36,937 nt of DNA from an uncultured Prevotellaceae bacterium (GCA_902800435.1 CADCEQ010000004.1:111012-147948); one strand, 5' to 3'; shown: positions 24,977 through 34,515, counted from the first letter of the stretch. Translations and numbers: made by a program. The notes: generated from the sequence alone by a model not told the origin.

Positions 24977-26959
24977 TTACTGGTTGGTGATGACAAGACC
25001 ACCGTTACAGGGAATCTCAACCTTATACTTCGTGCTTTTCACCTTTTGCTCCTTCAGACTGCCCTGAAGCTGGGCGTCGTCGCTGTAGAAGGCGATGGAA
25101 GTGCCCTTGGCAAACATCGGCAACTGCAGTGTCAGCTTCTGAGGCTGTTTCTCGGCATTGGCGCCGACCACGAACCACTTGTCGCCGGAGCGGCGGGCCA
25201 GGACGACATACTTGCCGGGATAGCCGTCGATGAAGCGCACCTCGTCCCACGTCGTGGGCACCTGCTTCATGAAGTCGACAGCCCAGGCTGGAGCATCGGT
25301 CAGGTTGTTGGGCGCCATAGCGAAGTGCTGCACACTCGACTGGAACAGCACGGCGGCTGCCAGTGCATAGACATCGCTGGTGCGGCGGATGGTGCCGCGC
25401 TTGTTGTCGGCGTTGTAGAACTTGTTGAGCGTGGAGCCGCCGAAGTCCATCGAACCAACGGTGTTGCGGATGAAGGGATGGATACAGCCGTTCATGGCCT
25501 CAGCATCGCAGGCTCCCTGTCCGAAGTGCAGGTTCTCTGAGGCGAGCACAGCCTCCGAAGCCACATAGTTGGGGTACATGCGCTCCCAGCCACGAGGCAG
25601 CGTGCAACCGTGGAAGATGCACTGAATGCCGAACTCGTTGGCATCGGTCAGGATGTCCTCGTAGAGCTGCATCATCGGCTGCTTGTCGCCGCCGAAGAAG
25701 TCGACCTTGATGCCGAGGATGCCGTTGTCCTTCATCCACTTCATCTCCTGACGGCGGACTGCCGAGCGGTCCATCTTGCCGATAGGTGTCTGCGGGGCGT
25801 CGTTCCACTGGCCGTTGCTGTTGTACCACAGGAAGATGCCCACGCCCTTCTCACGGCCATAGCGGGCCAGCTCGGCCATCTTCTCATAGCCTATCTGCTT
25901 GTCCCAGAAGGCATCGATGAGTACCGAGCGCCAGCCCATGGCGGCCGAGAAGTCGATGTAGCGCTTCTGCTCGTCGAAGTTGCAGCTGGAGTCCATGCCG
26001 ATGATCCACGACCATGAGCCCTTGCCGTAGGTATAGTCCTTCGAGGCCTTGTACTTAGGCTGCACGAGGTCGTTGGCAACGGTGGTCTCCACCACATTGG
26101 CCAGCGTCTCGCCGCAGGTGATTGTGCGCCAGGGGGTCTCACTGGGCAGCGAGACGGCAGGCGTCGTAGAGCCGACGCCGTTGAGCTCGCCCTGCTGCGG
26201 GAAGCCGATCTTGTACTTAGCACCGCCGTCGTTCAGCAGTCGGCAGGCCACGTAGCCACCGTCGGTGCCTGTCTCTGAGATGAGCACCCAGCCCTGTCCT
26301 TTTTGTTGCTGTGGTACAGCAACAGACGGAACCTTGAAGAGGCAGGGGAAGGAGTAGCCCTCGCCCCAGCCGTTCTTGCCCATCTCGTCGTCGAGGGTGT
26401 AGCCCGTCTCATAAGAAGGAGAGGTACGCGCGAAGCCGCCCATGGGCTTCGACTGCGGACAGAGGAACGTCGTGGTGCCCTCGGGCAGCACGAAGCCGCT
26501 GGCCTCTTCAAGAACGACGGCCACGAGCGTCTCGCCGCCACGGCCCCGGCGCGGATAGAACTTATAGCGGTAGGCCACGTCGCGGTTGCTGACGCGGAAG
26601 ATGATATCCATGCGGTAGTTGCCCTTGTCGAACTGGCACACGCCCTCGGTGGCTTCGTACTGCACATGGCGCTGCTTCGTGGTCATGATGTCGTACTCGT
26701 CGTTCACGGTCTTCACGTCGCAGGCCTTCATCGTCAGGCCCTCGGTCATGTCGATGAAGTTGAGCTTCACGCCCAAAGGCGACTTCTCAAGGAACGTGGC
26801 GCCGCTGCGGCTCACGGTGTAGGTAGGCTTGCCGCCCTCGTCGCTCACGGTGACGGTCATGCGCCCGTCGGGACTCGTCAGGGTTTTCTCCTCGGCCACG
26901 GCACTGCCGGCCACGACCATTGCCAATGCCATCAGGATGGCACGTCTGTAATGCTTCAT
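24977..26959 (-). CDS. Secreted GH97 retaining glycosidase (alpha-galactosidase / beta-L-arabinopyranosidase type)
   Basis: 660 aa, signal peptide about 1-22 (SAVAEE). N-terminal beta-super-sandwich ('SPDGRMTVTVSDEGGKPTYTVSRSG'), then a (beta/alpha)8 barrel and a C-terminal beta domain. GH97 splits into inverting alpha-glucosidases (SusB) and retaining enzymes with an Asp nucleophile at the end of the 'GIKVDFF' strand. Here D420 in LGIKVDFFGGDKQ is present, so a retaining mechanism is predicted, as in alpha-galactosidases and beta-L-arabinopyranosidases; 'YPNYVASEAVLASEN' likely supplies the acid/base. It starts 6 bp after the GH98 stop, so the two are translated from one mRNA. A substrate side chain of alpha-galactose on a complex xylan would fit. 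Confidence 0.92.
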   Translation of the reverse strand: MKHYRRAILMALAMVVAGSAVAEEKTLTSPDGRMTVTVSDEGGKPTYTVSRSGATFLEKSPLGVKLNFIDMTEGLTMKACDVKTVNDEYDIMTTKQRHVQYEATEGVCQFDKGNYRMDIIFRVSNRDVAYRYKFYPRRGRGGETLVAVVLEEASGFVLPEGTTTFLCPQSKPMGGFARTSPSYETGYTLDDEMGKNGWGEGYSFPCLFKVPSVAVPQQQKGQGWVLISETGTDGGYVACRLLNDGGAKYKIGFPQQGELNGVGSTTPAVSLPSETPWRTITCGETLANVVETTVANDLVQPKYKASKDYTYGKGSWSWIIGMDSSCNFDEQKRYIDFSAAMGWRSVLIDAFWDKQIGYEKMAELARYGREKGVGIFLWYNSNGQWNDAPQTPIGKMDRSAVRRQEMKWMKDNGILGIKVDFFGGDKQPMMQLYEDILTDANEFGIQCIFHGCTLPRGWERMYPNYVASEAVLASENLHFGQGACDAEAMNGCIHPFIRNTVGSMDFGGSTLNKFYNADNKRGTIRRTSDVYALAAAVLFQSSVQHFAMAPNNLTDAPAWAVDFMKQVPTTWDEVRFIDGYPGKYVVLARRSGDKWFVVGANAEKQPQKLTLQLPMFAKGTSIAFYSDDAQLQGSLKEQKVKSTKYKVEIPCNGGLVITNQ

Positions 26960-26965
26960 ATCGTT

Positions 26966-29900
26966 TTACTTTTTAAGGATTTTACGTGTCTTGCCATCAG
27001 CCGAGCGCAGGATGAGCACGCCCTTGGCACTGCTGTCAGCGCGGCGACCGTTGAGGTCGTAGATGGCTGTTGATTCGCCATTGGCCATATTGACGAGTTC
27101 GATGCCCGTACCGTCGTCAACCATGCTGACGCGACAGTCGAGGAGCAGATACTCCTGATAGCCCGTGCCGGCTGCCTTGAAGCTGACGACATACTTGCCC
27201 TTCTGAGTGACGGTAAACTCCAGCTCCTGCTTCTTTGCCGAGGCGAGGTTTGCCGAAGTGCTGCCATTGGCATTTGGCGCAGCTGTCAGGGCGGCAGAAG
27301 TAGCAAGGGCTGAGCCGGTAGTGGCCGGGAGGATGGAAGCCGTATAAGTAGGCGTACCCTTCCAGGCAGCCATAGCCCATGTCAGTTTGTACTTGCCGGG
27401 TTCAAGGTTGAAGGGGAATGCACTCTGACGGCCAAACTCAGCACTGGTGTTGCGCCAATAGAGGCCCTTACCCTGATAGCCGCCAAAACCAACCATCGTG
27501 CGTGCTCCCGAACCATAGGAACTGGGATATTCGTGGATATCGCTTCCGTCGGCCGTGCGCCATCCGTCGGGAATGGTGCCGTTGATAACAGTGGTATAAT
27601 CAAGCACGTAGCCGGGCTTGTCGCTGTCACCCGTATCGATGCCGAAGATGGGCAGAAGGGTAACATTGTCTTCAGGCATGACGAAGGTCACTTCGTTCTT
27701 GTCGGTGACGTTGATGGTCTTGGCCATCGTATAGAAGACGGAGTTGACGACGCGCAGCTGCTTCAGCTGGTAGCCCTCCTTGGCGTTGACGGTGAGTGTG
27801 ACAGTGTCGCCCTCGGCAGCCTCGCTGACATTCGGCGTGACGGTGCCACGATTGTCCTCACGCACGGTGACGAGGAACTTCTCGGCCGGCGTGCCGGCAG
27901 GCATATAGATAATCTGGTCGATGACGAGTCCTGTGCCGCCCGTGTTGGTGATGATGAGGTTGTTGCTGCCCTCTTTCAGCTGAGCAGGAACCTTGAGTTT
28001 GCGCCAGTTGTTCTTGGCCACCTTCTCGCAGGCCACGTTGACAGCAGTGCCGTTGACCGTCACCCTGACGTTGCCGGCCTTCGAGGTGTTGCAGTAGCGG
28101 ATAAGGATGTCGTACTCGCCGCCCTGCTGCAGCTTCAGCTGATGGCGCAGGCTGGCGGCTGTGTTGGTACCCATCTCCACATAGCCCATGCCGGTAAACT
28201 CAGAGTAGTCGGGAGCACACCAGCCGGAGTGGGTGAGTGCAACGCTCTTCACGCTCTTGTAGTCCATGTTCTCGGCCTCGATGACCACGGGGCCGACAAA
28301 CGGCTCGGGCTGCTGGGGCGTGGGGAGTGCTTCGGAGGGAAGCACGTCGGTCAGACGGTCGGTAGCGGCACCTGAGCAGTTGATGGTAACGTCGACAGGT
28401 CCCATATGCTTGACGGAGACGGTGTATGTATGGTTCTCAGCATCATAGTTGGGCGTTACCGAGGCGTTCTGTCCGGTAGCGCCAGTAGAATGCTTGGTCA
28501 TCACATAGCCAGGCTCGGCCGTCACGCCGGTGATGGTGATGACATCGGTCTGCTGGGCAATGGAGTCGCTGCGATAGTTGTTAAGATACACCTCGATACG
28601 GTCGGCATACTCGCGGATATGACCGCTCGAAAGCTTGCCGTAGTTCAGCTTCAGCGAGTCGCAGGTATTGTAGAGCAGGGGCAGTTCTGCCGACGCCGAC
28701 TTCTTCTTGTTCATATAAGTGAACGGCGTGTAGGTGACGAGGTGGTTACGGTAGCGGTTGACGTAGAGGTCGCCCTTGCTGACCTCAGGGTACTGGGCAT
28801 TGAAGTCGCTGACCTTCTTGGTCTGCGACGTGCTCTGGTATGTCGACTTCTTCAGCTGCACGGGGATAGCCTTGGCCACGTCGTCGTAGAATCCGATAAC
28901 GAGGGGGATGGTGCCATAGCGGCCCGTCCGCTTGAAGTAGCAGAAGTTGTCCATCCACTGGCCGTTACCGCGGTTGAACGGGTCGGTCTGCTTGTACAGG
29001 CCGTCGTAGAGACTGCCCCAGACGGCATACTTGTTCTCGTCGTTGCCGCTGCTCACGTTGTTCTGAATGGCAATCTTGATGTTGCCCACCACTTCCTCGC
29101 GGCTGGGGATATAGAGATGGCCCTTGATAATCTGGCGGAACATATCCATCCAAACGCCCTTGAAGTTGGCGAAGGTGCCCCAGTTGCGGCGGGTGTAGCC
29201 GTCAACCGTCGAGTTGCTCTGGTTCTGGAAGTCCTCGGTCCAGATCAGCTCAGGACCGTCCCAGACGGCACCACCGTTGACGCACGTCTGCTCCATCACC
29301 GTACCGATACCTGCAGCTCCGGGATATTTCTTGCCGTGACCGTCGCCGTAGATGGCATCGAGCGCACCATTGTAGCCGCAGTTGTCGTAGCGCACGCCGT
29401 AGTTCTTGGCCAGACCACTGACGAAGGGACCAAAGGTGACGCTCTCGTTGGCATACCAGCAGCTGCTCGTCGTGTACTTATAGAGCCACAGACAGGCCTC
29501 GGGATAGTCCTTGCAGGCCTGCAGCAGCTTGGTGTTGCGCTTCATCATGCCCATGGGGTTCAGCGCGTGGCTCCAGATGTTGCCGCAGAACGAGATGGTG
29601 AGGAATCCGCCGTACTTATGGTGCATGGGCACCAGTTTCGAGAACAGTTCGATGCGCGAGGCCTGCGTGCTGCTGCTCTCGTCGCCAGCCTCGTCGAAGC
29701 CCCAGAACTGCTCGGCATAGTTCCAGCCAAGGAAGTTGGGGTAGGCCTTGAAGAAGTACTCAAAGGTCTCGAGGTCGTCGTCCTGAATGTGGGTGTGGCC
29801 GCCCGAGGCAGGCTGGCACGTGAACCACATGCCATTAAGCTGGCACACCGAAGCCCACGACTTATAGGTGCGCACGGCACAGCGGGGCATGCGATACATG

Positions 29901-30127
29901 TCAAGGTCCTTGTCGTATTGGCACGACAGCGACAGGTTCATGCAGACGTAAGGCCTGATGTCGGCCGGTATAAGGTCGATAATCTTCTGCGGGTCGGCCG
30001 AGTTCCAAACGTCGATGTGGACCAGCCACAGCGGGTGTTGGTTATCGACAGGTCGGCGCTGCTGCGCCATCATCATCTGAAAAGTGGCCATCAGGGCCAG
30101 CACCAAAAGGGTAATCTTTTTCTTCAT
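26966..30127 (-). CDS. Secreted GH98 endo-glycanase with carbohydrate-binding and sorting-type C-terminal modules
   Basis: 1053 aa, signal peptide about 1-21. The GH98 catalytic region spans about residues 25-570: 'PLWLVHIDVWNSADPQKIIDLIPADIRPYVCMNLS', 'NFLGWNYAEQFWGFDE' (candidate acid Glu) and 'WTEDFQNQ...'. Next comes a CBM35/CBM6-like sandwich ('VVIEAENMDYKSV...GGTGLVIDQIIYMP'), an InlB-type beta repeat ('VTVREDNRGTVTPNVSE'), a jelly-roll and the tail 'IYDLNGRRADSSAKGVLI...GKTRKILKK'. GH98 enzymes are endo-beta-galactosidases on blood-group glycans or, in B. ovatus, an endo-xylanase on highly decorated xylan. The plant-type neighbours favour the xylanase role. It is first of the GH98-GH97 operon. 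Confidence 0.9.
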   Translation of the reverse strand: MKKKITLLVLALMATFQMMMAQQRRPVDNQHPLWLVHIDVWNSADPQKIIDLIPADIRPYVCMNLSLSCQYDKDLDMYRMPRCAVRTYKSWASVCQLNGMWFTCQPASGGHTHIQDDDLETFEYFFKAYPNFLGWNYAEQFWGFDEAGDESSSTQASRIELFSKLVPMHHKYGGFLTISFCGNIWSHALNPMGMMKRNTKLLQACKDYPEACLWLYKYTTSSCWYANESVTFGPFVSGLAKNYGVRYDNCGYNGALDAIYGDGHGKKYPGAAGIGTVMEQTCVNGGAVWDGPELIWTEDFQNQSNSTVDGYTRRNWGTFANFKGVWMDMFRQIIKGHLYIPSREEVVGNIKIAIQNNVSSGNDENKYAVWGSLYDGLYKQTDPFNRGNGQWMDNFCYFKRTGRYGTIPLVIGFYDDVAKAIPVQLKKSTYQSTSQTKKVSDFNAQYPEVSKGDLYVNRYRNHLVTYTPFTYMNKKKSASAELPLLYNTCDSLKLNYGKLSSGHIREYADRIEVYLNNYRSDSIAQQTDVITITGVTAEPGYVMTKHSTGATGQNASVTPNYDAENHTYTVSVKHMGPVDVTINCSGAATDRLTDVLPSEALPTPQQPEPFVGPVVIEAENMDYKSVKSVALTHSGWCAPDYSEFTGMGYVEMGTNTAASLRHQLKLQQGGEYDILIRYCNTSKAGNVRVTVNGTAVNVACEKVAKNNWRKLKVPAQLKEGSNNLIITNTGGTGLVIDQIIYMPAGTPAEKFLVTVREDNRGTVTPNVSEAAEGDTVTLTVNAKEGYQLKQLRVVNSVFYTMAKTINVTDKNEVTFVMPEDNVTLLPIFGIDTGDSDKPGYVLDYTTVINGTIPDGWRTADGSDIHEYPSSYGSGARTMVGFGGYQGKGLYWRNTSAEFGRQSAFPFNLEPGKYKLTWAMAAWKGTPTYTASILPATTGSALATSAALTAAPNANGSTSANLASAKKQELEFTVTQKGKYVVSFKAAGTGYQEYLLLDCRVSMVDDGTGIELVNMANGESTAIYDLNGRRADSSAKGVLILRSADGKTRKILKK

Positions 30128-30156
30128 AGGTTTAAGAATTGCGTTTTTTGATGGTG

Positions 30157-30222
30157 CAAAGGTACAAAAAAACGGCGAGCCGTAGCCCGCCGTTCGTATC
30201 AGATACTATAAATAATGTCTCA
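30157..30222 (-). promoter_or_regulatory. Promoter and candidate two-site operator of the GH98-GH97 operon
   Basis: TACCTTTG on the - strand (30164-30157) has no good -33 box. In + strand spelling, GTATCA (core at 30197) and TGTCTCA (core at 30218) lie 33 and 54 bp from the -7 box, the same spacing as at 36222-36287. The proximal site has one mismatch. The upstream gene's terminator lies between the box and the proximal site. Confidence 0.5.
30165..30194 (-). terminator. Terminator of the 1273-aa surface protein gene
   Basis: AACGGCG (30171-30177) pairs with CGCCGTT (30188-30194), with further inner pairs, and on the - strand is followed by a run of seven T. It sits 35 bp past the stop, and its T-run directly abuts the next promoter's -7 box. 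Confidence 0.85.
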
Positions 30223-30229
30223 TCATGAA

Positions 30230-33200
30230 TTACTTCACAATCTTCTGTGTGCGGACGGTGCCGTCGCTCATGTGCTTCTTCACGATGACAACACCCTTCT
30301 TAGCCACGGGGATGCGCTGACCGTTGAGGTCGAACATCTCGATAGCACGCACCTTGGCAACCTGCTGCTGAGCGTCAACACCAGTGAGAACCTCCTCGTA
30401 AGCCTTGCCGTAGTCGAAGCCGGCTGCGGGATTAGCCAAGAAGACCTGAACGCGGTCGAACATCATCTGTGCGAGGTTGTTCCACTTCACACCAATGGTC
30501 AGCACACCGTCGGTTACCTCAACGTCAGTCAGGAAGTTCTCGTGACGGCCCACATACTGTCCGTAGTGGTCGATGCGAGCGTCGGCAGCAAACTGCTCTT
30601 CCTCACCCTCGACGAATTCAGGCGTGTCAGAAGTCTTCACATAGACGCGGTTCTGCTCGTGGTTAGCCTCCTTCTGGGCTGCCGTCTCCTCGTCGTCGCT
30701 GTCGCCGACGGTGAACTCGTCACTCCACTCAGCGCAGTCAATCATGACGGTGTAGACACCTGCGGGCAGGTCGGTGATGGTCTGCTCGATGCGGTTAGTC
30801 TGGTGATACTGCGTGATGCAGAGGTCCTTAGGCAGACCGTCGATGTCGCCAACATAGCTGCCGTTCCACATATCGGTCAGACCGGCATTGCCTTCAACCA
30901 TTGTCCAGCCCGGGCAGTTCTCCTCAGTAACGCCAGCGCTACCCTTCCAGCAATAGGTGTTCGGGTTCTTGACGAATACCGTGAAGTTGTAAGTAGTAGA
31001 GGTCTCCTCGAGAGTCTCCTCGTCAATGATGGTCGGGAACATATCCTCACCGTTCTTCATCTTGTTGAAGTACTCCAGCTTGATGCGGTTCTTGAGTCTC
31101 TCAACCAGTTCGTCGTCGTCGGAAACGGCATTGTTGGCAGCAACGATGATCTCGTCGTCCTCAGCAACACCCAGTTGCTTCAGACCCTCAGCACCCTGAC
31201 GGATACGGTCGACGAGCACCTTGATACCTACGTCGGAAGAAGTCTTCGACTCACCCTCGGTGAACATGTAGACAGCAGCCTGGGCAACACCAGAGAGCTC
31301 ATCGACGGCAGCCTGCAGGGCAGCATCGTCAGTCAGCTTGTCGAAGGTGTAGGTGAACTCACCGCCGAGGTCGGGATCCTCAGGATCATAGGCAGTCCAC
31401 TCAGCAGAGCCGTGATACTTGTTGTTGATGGTCACCAACTCCTGATAGAGTTCGGTAGCAGCAAACTTACCCTCACCATTCTGGCGAACAGCGTCGATCA
31501 CCTTCTTCATCTGCGAGTCGTAGTTGTCGCAGTTGAGGTGGTGGTTCTTCAGAGCCTGCGTAGCAGCATCGAGCGCAGCAGCAGCATTCTTGTACTTAGA
31601 AGGAGCAGTATACTCGGGAGCCTCGGCCTCGTACTTCTTGATAGCAGCATCCAGGTCAGAGTAAGCCGTGCCGGCATAGCGCTCGTCACCGTTCTCCTCG
31701 AGAGTGGTCTTGGCGCTTGCAAGAGCGTTGTTCAGCATCTGGGTCACCTCGACACCAGCAATGTTAGGAATGTACATCACGCTGGGGTTACCAAGCAGAA
31801 TCTCAAAGAAGCCAGTACCGCCATCCTCGCTGGTAGCAGCGCTCCAACGGATGAGGTAGTTGCCAGTAGACTCAGGAGTGAACGAAATCTCGGTCAGTGC
31901 AGAGCCGTTGACGGCACCAGTACCACCGTTCATGTTGGGCGTATTGTTGATCATCTGGACAAATACGCGCTCCTCATACTCGTTGAGAATCTCGAAGCGG
32001 CAGAGTGTACCGTTGTCCTTCCACTGAGCGGTGTTGAAGCGGATGTTGTACTTCTTGCCTTCCTCCAGTGTCAAGGGATAACCCTCCATGCTACCGAACT
32101 GTACATAGCCCTCGCGGAAGTAGAGACCCTTCGTGAAGTCACCACCGGCACCAAAGTCGAACATACGCGGACCAGAGCCAAAGCCACCAGACTCAGCAGT
32201 ACGCTCCTCCTCACCAAACAGCACGTAGAAACCAGCAGGAATGCCACCGGCATTCGTTGCAGCATAATCCTCGACGGGCAGCAGCTCCTTAGGAACATCG
32301 TTCGGGTCGGCGCTGACCTTACCAGCGTTGAACGAGAACTCGTAGGTGCTGAAGTCGCTGTCGTCAAGAGGCAGCTGGCAGAAGATGTTGGTCACCTTCA
32401 CCGTGTAGGTACCTGTCGTCAGGTCGCCGGCACCAGTACGCTTCAGCGTAATCTCCTTGGCAAAGCCTTCTGCGGGCGAAACCGTCAGATTCTCCTTGCC
32501 CATCGTAGCCTTGATCTTGGCGCAGTTAGCCTCCTTGTCGAGGAAGATCTTGAACTCCTTGATGTCGTTAGGCAGGTTGAACGAGCCGTCCTCAGGATCA
32601 GAGGTCAGCACGGTCGGCTTCACATAAGCATACGAGTAAGCATCCTCGACGTAGGCAATTGCCTCGTTCTCCTCGGCAGCCTCCTGGAAGAAGGGCACGT
32701 CGCCGCCAGGGCCGTTAGTATAGATAATGTGGAAAGCCGGGTCGGTAGGATTCTTCAGCGTGACGATAATCTCCTTACCGTCGATTGACTCCTCAGTGAA
32801 GATGTAGAAGCGGCCATCGGGGAATGCCTCAATCGTAGTAATATCCATAGGCTCGCCATCGGCAACCACCGAAGCGCAGTCCATCGGATAGAGCAGGCGC
32901 GGCATGCCAGAAGCAGCCACCAGGTCGGCAAGGTTCGTGTTGAAGCCGAAGTCGATGAGCACCACGTCATTGCTGTACTCAGCAACGATACCAGCCTTGA
33001 ACACCTCGAACTTGATGTTGTCGAAGTAGTAGTTGTTGGCATCAGCCAGCTCGTTCAGGTTGAAGGCGATTGAGGTGAACAGGCCACCAGAGCCGTTAGG
33101 ACCAGCCTGCTGGGCAGTAACAGTACCCTCAGAGGTGAAGGTCTGCCACTCGGTAGTGAAGTCGATGTTGCCCAGCATCTCGTAGTGGATGTAGTCAGAA

Positions 33201-34051
33201 GGCTCGGCGTGTGCCTGCGTGCTGGCAGTAGCGGGCGTGTCGGCACGATAGTCGAACGATACGCGATACTTGGTGTCAGCGGGAACAATCTCGTTGAAAC
33301 GGAACCAGAACTGGTTGTCCCAGGCGTCATTTGTCTTGGCAGTAGCGTTCACAACGATACCACGGCTGTCGTTCTTACCAACGCCGTCGGTAATCTCAGA
33401 GTTCGCGGGAGTGCCTCTCTCAATCTTCGTGAAGAAGCTGCTCACGTCGTCACCCTCCATGTCGCTGTTGTTAATCAGGTTAACCCAGCCAATCTGCTGA
33501 GCCTTGCCTGCCTTCTCAACCTCGATGCTGTTGATGATGGCCTGCGTGTTATAGGCAGAACCCTTGATGGCATGCAGATGAACAAAGCCAAACTCCTTGG
33601 CTATCTTCAGCAGGTCGATAACATACGTACCGTCGTCCTCAACAGTGTAGTACTCATTAGCCCAAGTACCCTCGTTAGGAATAACGATGCACTTCGAATT
33701 CTCCTTCGTGGCATTGAACTGGCCGTTGTACTCAGTACGGTTGATGAAAATACGGGGGTTCGAACCGTTGGGGTTGCCGTCGGCGTCGCATCCCTCCATG
33801 TTGACATACAGCTTTGCATAGCTGCCAAGGTCAACACGTGCCTCACAGTTGGAGTCACCAAACGGACAGCCGCTTGGCTCGCCAATAACGTATGAAGCAT
33901 CGAAGGGATCACCCTGAACAGCGTCCAGGCCGTATCCCTCGTACGAGTAGAAACCCTCCGCCGTCAGCGGAATACGCTCACCCGCACTTACACTTGCAGC
34001 ACTCAGTAGCAATGCTACCAATGCAATCATCATTTGGTAAGTTTTTCTCAT
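30230..34051 (-). CDS. Large secreted multi-domain surface protein, probable glycan-binding
   Basis: 1273 aa, signal peptide about 1-23 (SVSAGE). The first module (about 25-180) contains 'LGSYAKLYVNMEG...NPRIFINRT...FVHLHAIKGSAYN' and matches the duplicated module of the protein at 34516-36171. A CBM4/9-like sandwich follows ('NLINNSDMEGDDVSSFFTKIERG ... YYFDNIKFEV', about 185-345). Beta-rich Ig-like segments come next, then a jelly-roll ('RMFDFGAGGDFTKGLYFREGYVQFGSMEGYPL') resembling that in GH98. About residues 760-1010 are helical, FIVAR-like. Another sandwich and the tail 'MFDLNGQRIPVAKKGVVIVKKH...RTQKIVK' end it. No catalytic domain is recognised. I infer a long cell-surface adhesin or glycan-capture protein serving the neighbouring enzymes. 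Exact family unknown. Confidence 0.75.
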   Translation of the reverse strand: MRKTYQMMIALVALLLSAASVSAGERIPLTAEGFYSYEGYGLDAVQGDPFDASYVIGEPSGCPFGDSNCEARVDLGSYAKLYVNMEGCDADGNPNGSNPRIFINRTEYNGQFNATKENSKCIVIPNEGTWANEYYTVEDDGTYVIDLLKIAKEFGFVHLHAIKGSAYNTQAIINSIEVEKAGKAQQIGWVNLINNSDMEGDDVSSFFTKIERGTPANSEITDGVGKNDSRGIVVNATAKTNDAWDNQFWFRFNEIVPADTKYRVSFDYRADTPATASTQAHAEPSDYIHYEMLGNIDFTTEWQTFTSEGTVTAQQAGPNGSGGLFTSIAFNLNELADANNYYFDNIKFEVFKAGIVAEYSNDVVLIDFGFNTNLADLVAASGMPRLLYPMDCASVVADGEPMDITTIEAFPDGRFYIFTEESIDGKEIIVTLKNPTDPAFHIIYTNGPGGDVPFFQEAAEENEAIAYVEDAYSYAYVKPTVLTSDPEDGSFNLPNDIKEFKIFLDKEANCAKIKATMGKENLTVSPAEGFAKEITLKRTGAGDLTTGTYTVKVTNIFCQLPLDDSDFSTYEFSFNAGKVSADPNDVPKELLPVEDYAATNAGGIPAGFYVLFGEEERTAESGGFGSGPRMFDFGAGGDFTKGLYFREGYVQFGSMEGYPLTLEEGKKYNIRFNTAQWKDNGTLCRFEILNEYEERVFVQMINNTPNMNGGTGAVNGSALTEISFTPESTGNYLIRWSAATSEDGGTGFFEILLGNPSVMYIPNIAGVEVTQMLNNALASAKTTLEENGDERYAGTAYSDLDAAIKKYEAEAPEYTAPSKYKNAAAALDAATQALKNHHLNCDNYDSQMKKVIDAVRQNGEGKFAATELYQELVTINNKYHGSAEWTAYDPEDPDLGGEFTYTFDKLTDDAALQAAVDELSGVAQAAVYMFTEGESKTSSDVGIKVLVDRIRQGAEGLKQLGVAEDDEIIVAANNAVSDDDELVERLKNRIKLEYFNKMKNGEDMFPTIIDEETLEETSTTYNFTVFVKNPNTYCWKGSAGVTEENCPGWTMVEGNAGLTDMWNGSYVGDIDGLPKDLCITQYHQTNRIEQTITDLPAGVYTVMIDCAEWSDEFTVGDSDDEETAAQKEANHEQNRVYVKTSDTPEFVEGEEEQFAADARIDHYGQYVGRHENFLTDVEVTDGVLTIGVKWNNLAQMMFDRVQVFLANPAAGFDYGKAYEEVLTGVDAQQQVAKVRAIEMFDLNGQRIPVAKKGVVIVKKHMSDGTVRTQKIVK

Positions 34052-34103
34052 GTTTTTGGTTGTTTTTAGTGAATAAATAAAATTTGGTTACGCTTTTGCG
34101 ATG

Positions 34104-34180
34104 CAAAGGTAAAGAGCTTTAGCGAGACAAGCTATAAAAATTGTCTCACGGACTTAAGATTTTGTTACGTCAGTGTCTCA
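34104..34180 (-). promoter_or_regulatory. Promoter and candidate operator of the 1273-aa gene
   Basis: TACCTTTG on the - strand (34111-34104) lacks a good -33 box. TGTCTCA (+ strand spelling) occurs with cores at 34144 (33 bp from the -7) and 34176 (65 bp). A facing GAGACAA at 34124-34130 forms a dyad GAGACAA-N10-TTGTCTC with the proximal copy. TATAAAAATTGTCTCACG here is nearly identical to the distal site before the 551-aa gene. Confidence 0.6.
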
Positions 34181-34244
34181 TACGCCGCAAAGATAGTTAA
34201 TAATTCCGAGACCGCAAAATAATAAGCCACATTTCTTTCTCAGC

Positions 34245-34299
34245 CCCCGAAAAAAGACGAAGAAGGGGGATGCACCGAACGCTATCGGCACATCCCCCT
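34245..34299 (-). terminator. Terminator after the 50-aa peptide gene
   Basis: A 15-bp stem (34264-34278 with 34285-34299) pairs fully only in - strand RNA, where two positions become G-U. It is followed on the - strand by TCTTCGTCTTTTTTC. This marks the end of the surface protein-peptide operon. Confidence 0.85.
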
Positions 34300-34325
34300 A
34301 CGCTTGTATAAGAAAACTTGATTTA

Positions 34326-34478
34326 TTATTCCTCGTCGTCGAAGACGATTTCGCGGCTCAGGATGTTGCTGGGATCATCAATCGGCGCATCGTCAAACAC
34401 GCCCAATGAGGCCTGCATCAGTTCGGTAGACTCCAGCAGAGTCACCTCAATCTGGGGGATTTCATATACCTTTTTCAT
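34326..34478 (-). CDS. Small acidic peptide, 50 aa, paralogue of the one at the window end
   Basis: It reads MKKVYEIPQIEVTLLESTEL, then MQASLGVFDDAPIDDPSNIL, then SREIVFDDEE. AGGA lies 9 bp before the ATG. It has no signal peptide, no Cys and a strongly acidic second half ending DDEE. The gene at 36815-36937 shares IPQIEV, IESTELMQ-S, REI-FDDE with it, so selection on the protein is evident and this is not a chance frame. It starts 37 bp after the stop of the 551-aa surface protein and is followed by a terminator, so it is the last gene of that transcript. Similar short 'IP..EV' peptides are, from memory, common in Prevotella, without known function. A role in export, as a chaperone-like partner, or as a peptide signal is possible but unproven. 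Confidence 0.8.
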   Translation of the reverse strand: MKKVYEIPQIEVTLLESTELMQASLGVFDDAPIDDPSNILSREIVFDDEE

Positions 34479-34515
34479 AATAATATCCTTTTTTTACTTT
34501 TTTACTTTTTTACCT

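Noticed and set aside
28406..30151. 581-codon open frame on the + strand
   Set aside because: Antisense to GH98, with Val/Leu/Gly-rich translation and no motif.
30215..32788. 857-codon open frame on the + strand
   Set aside because: It is antisense to the 1273-aa surface protein, has low-complexity Leu/Val-rich translation and no domain; a GC-rich codon shadow.
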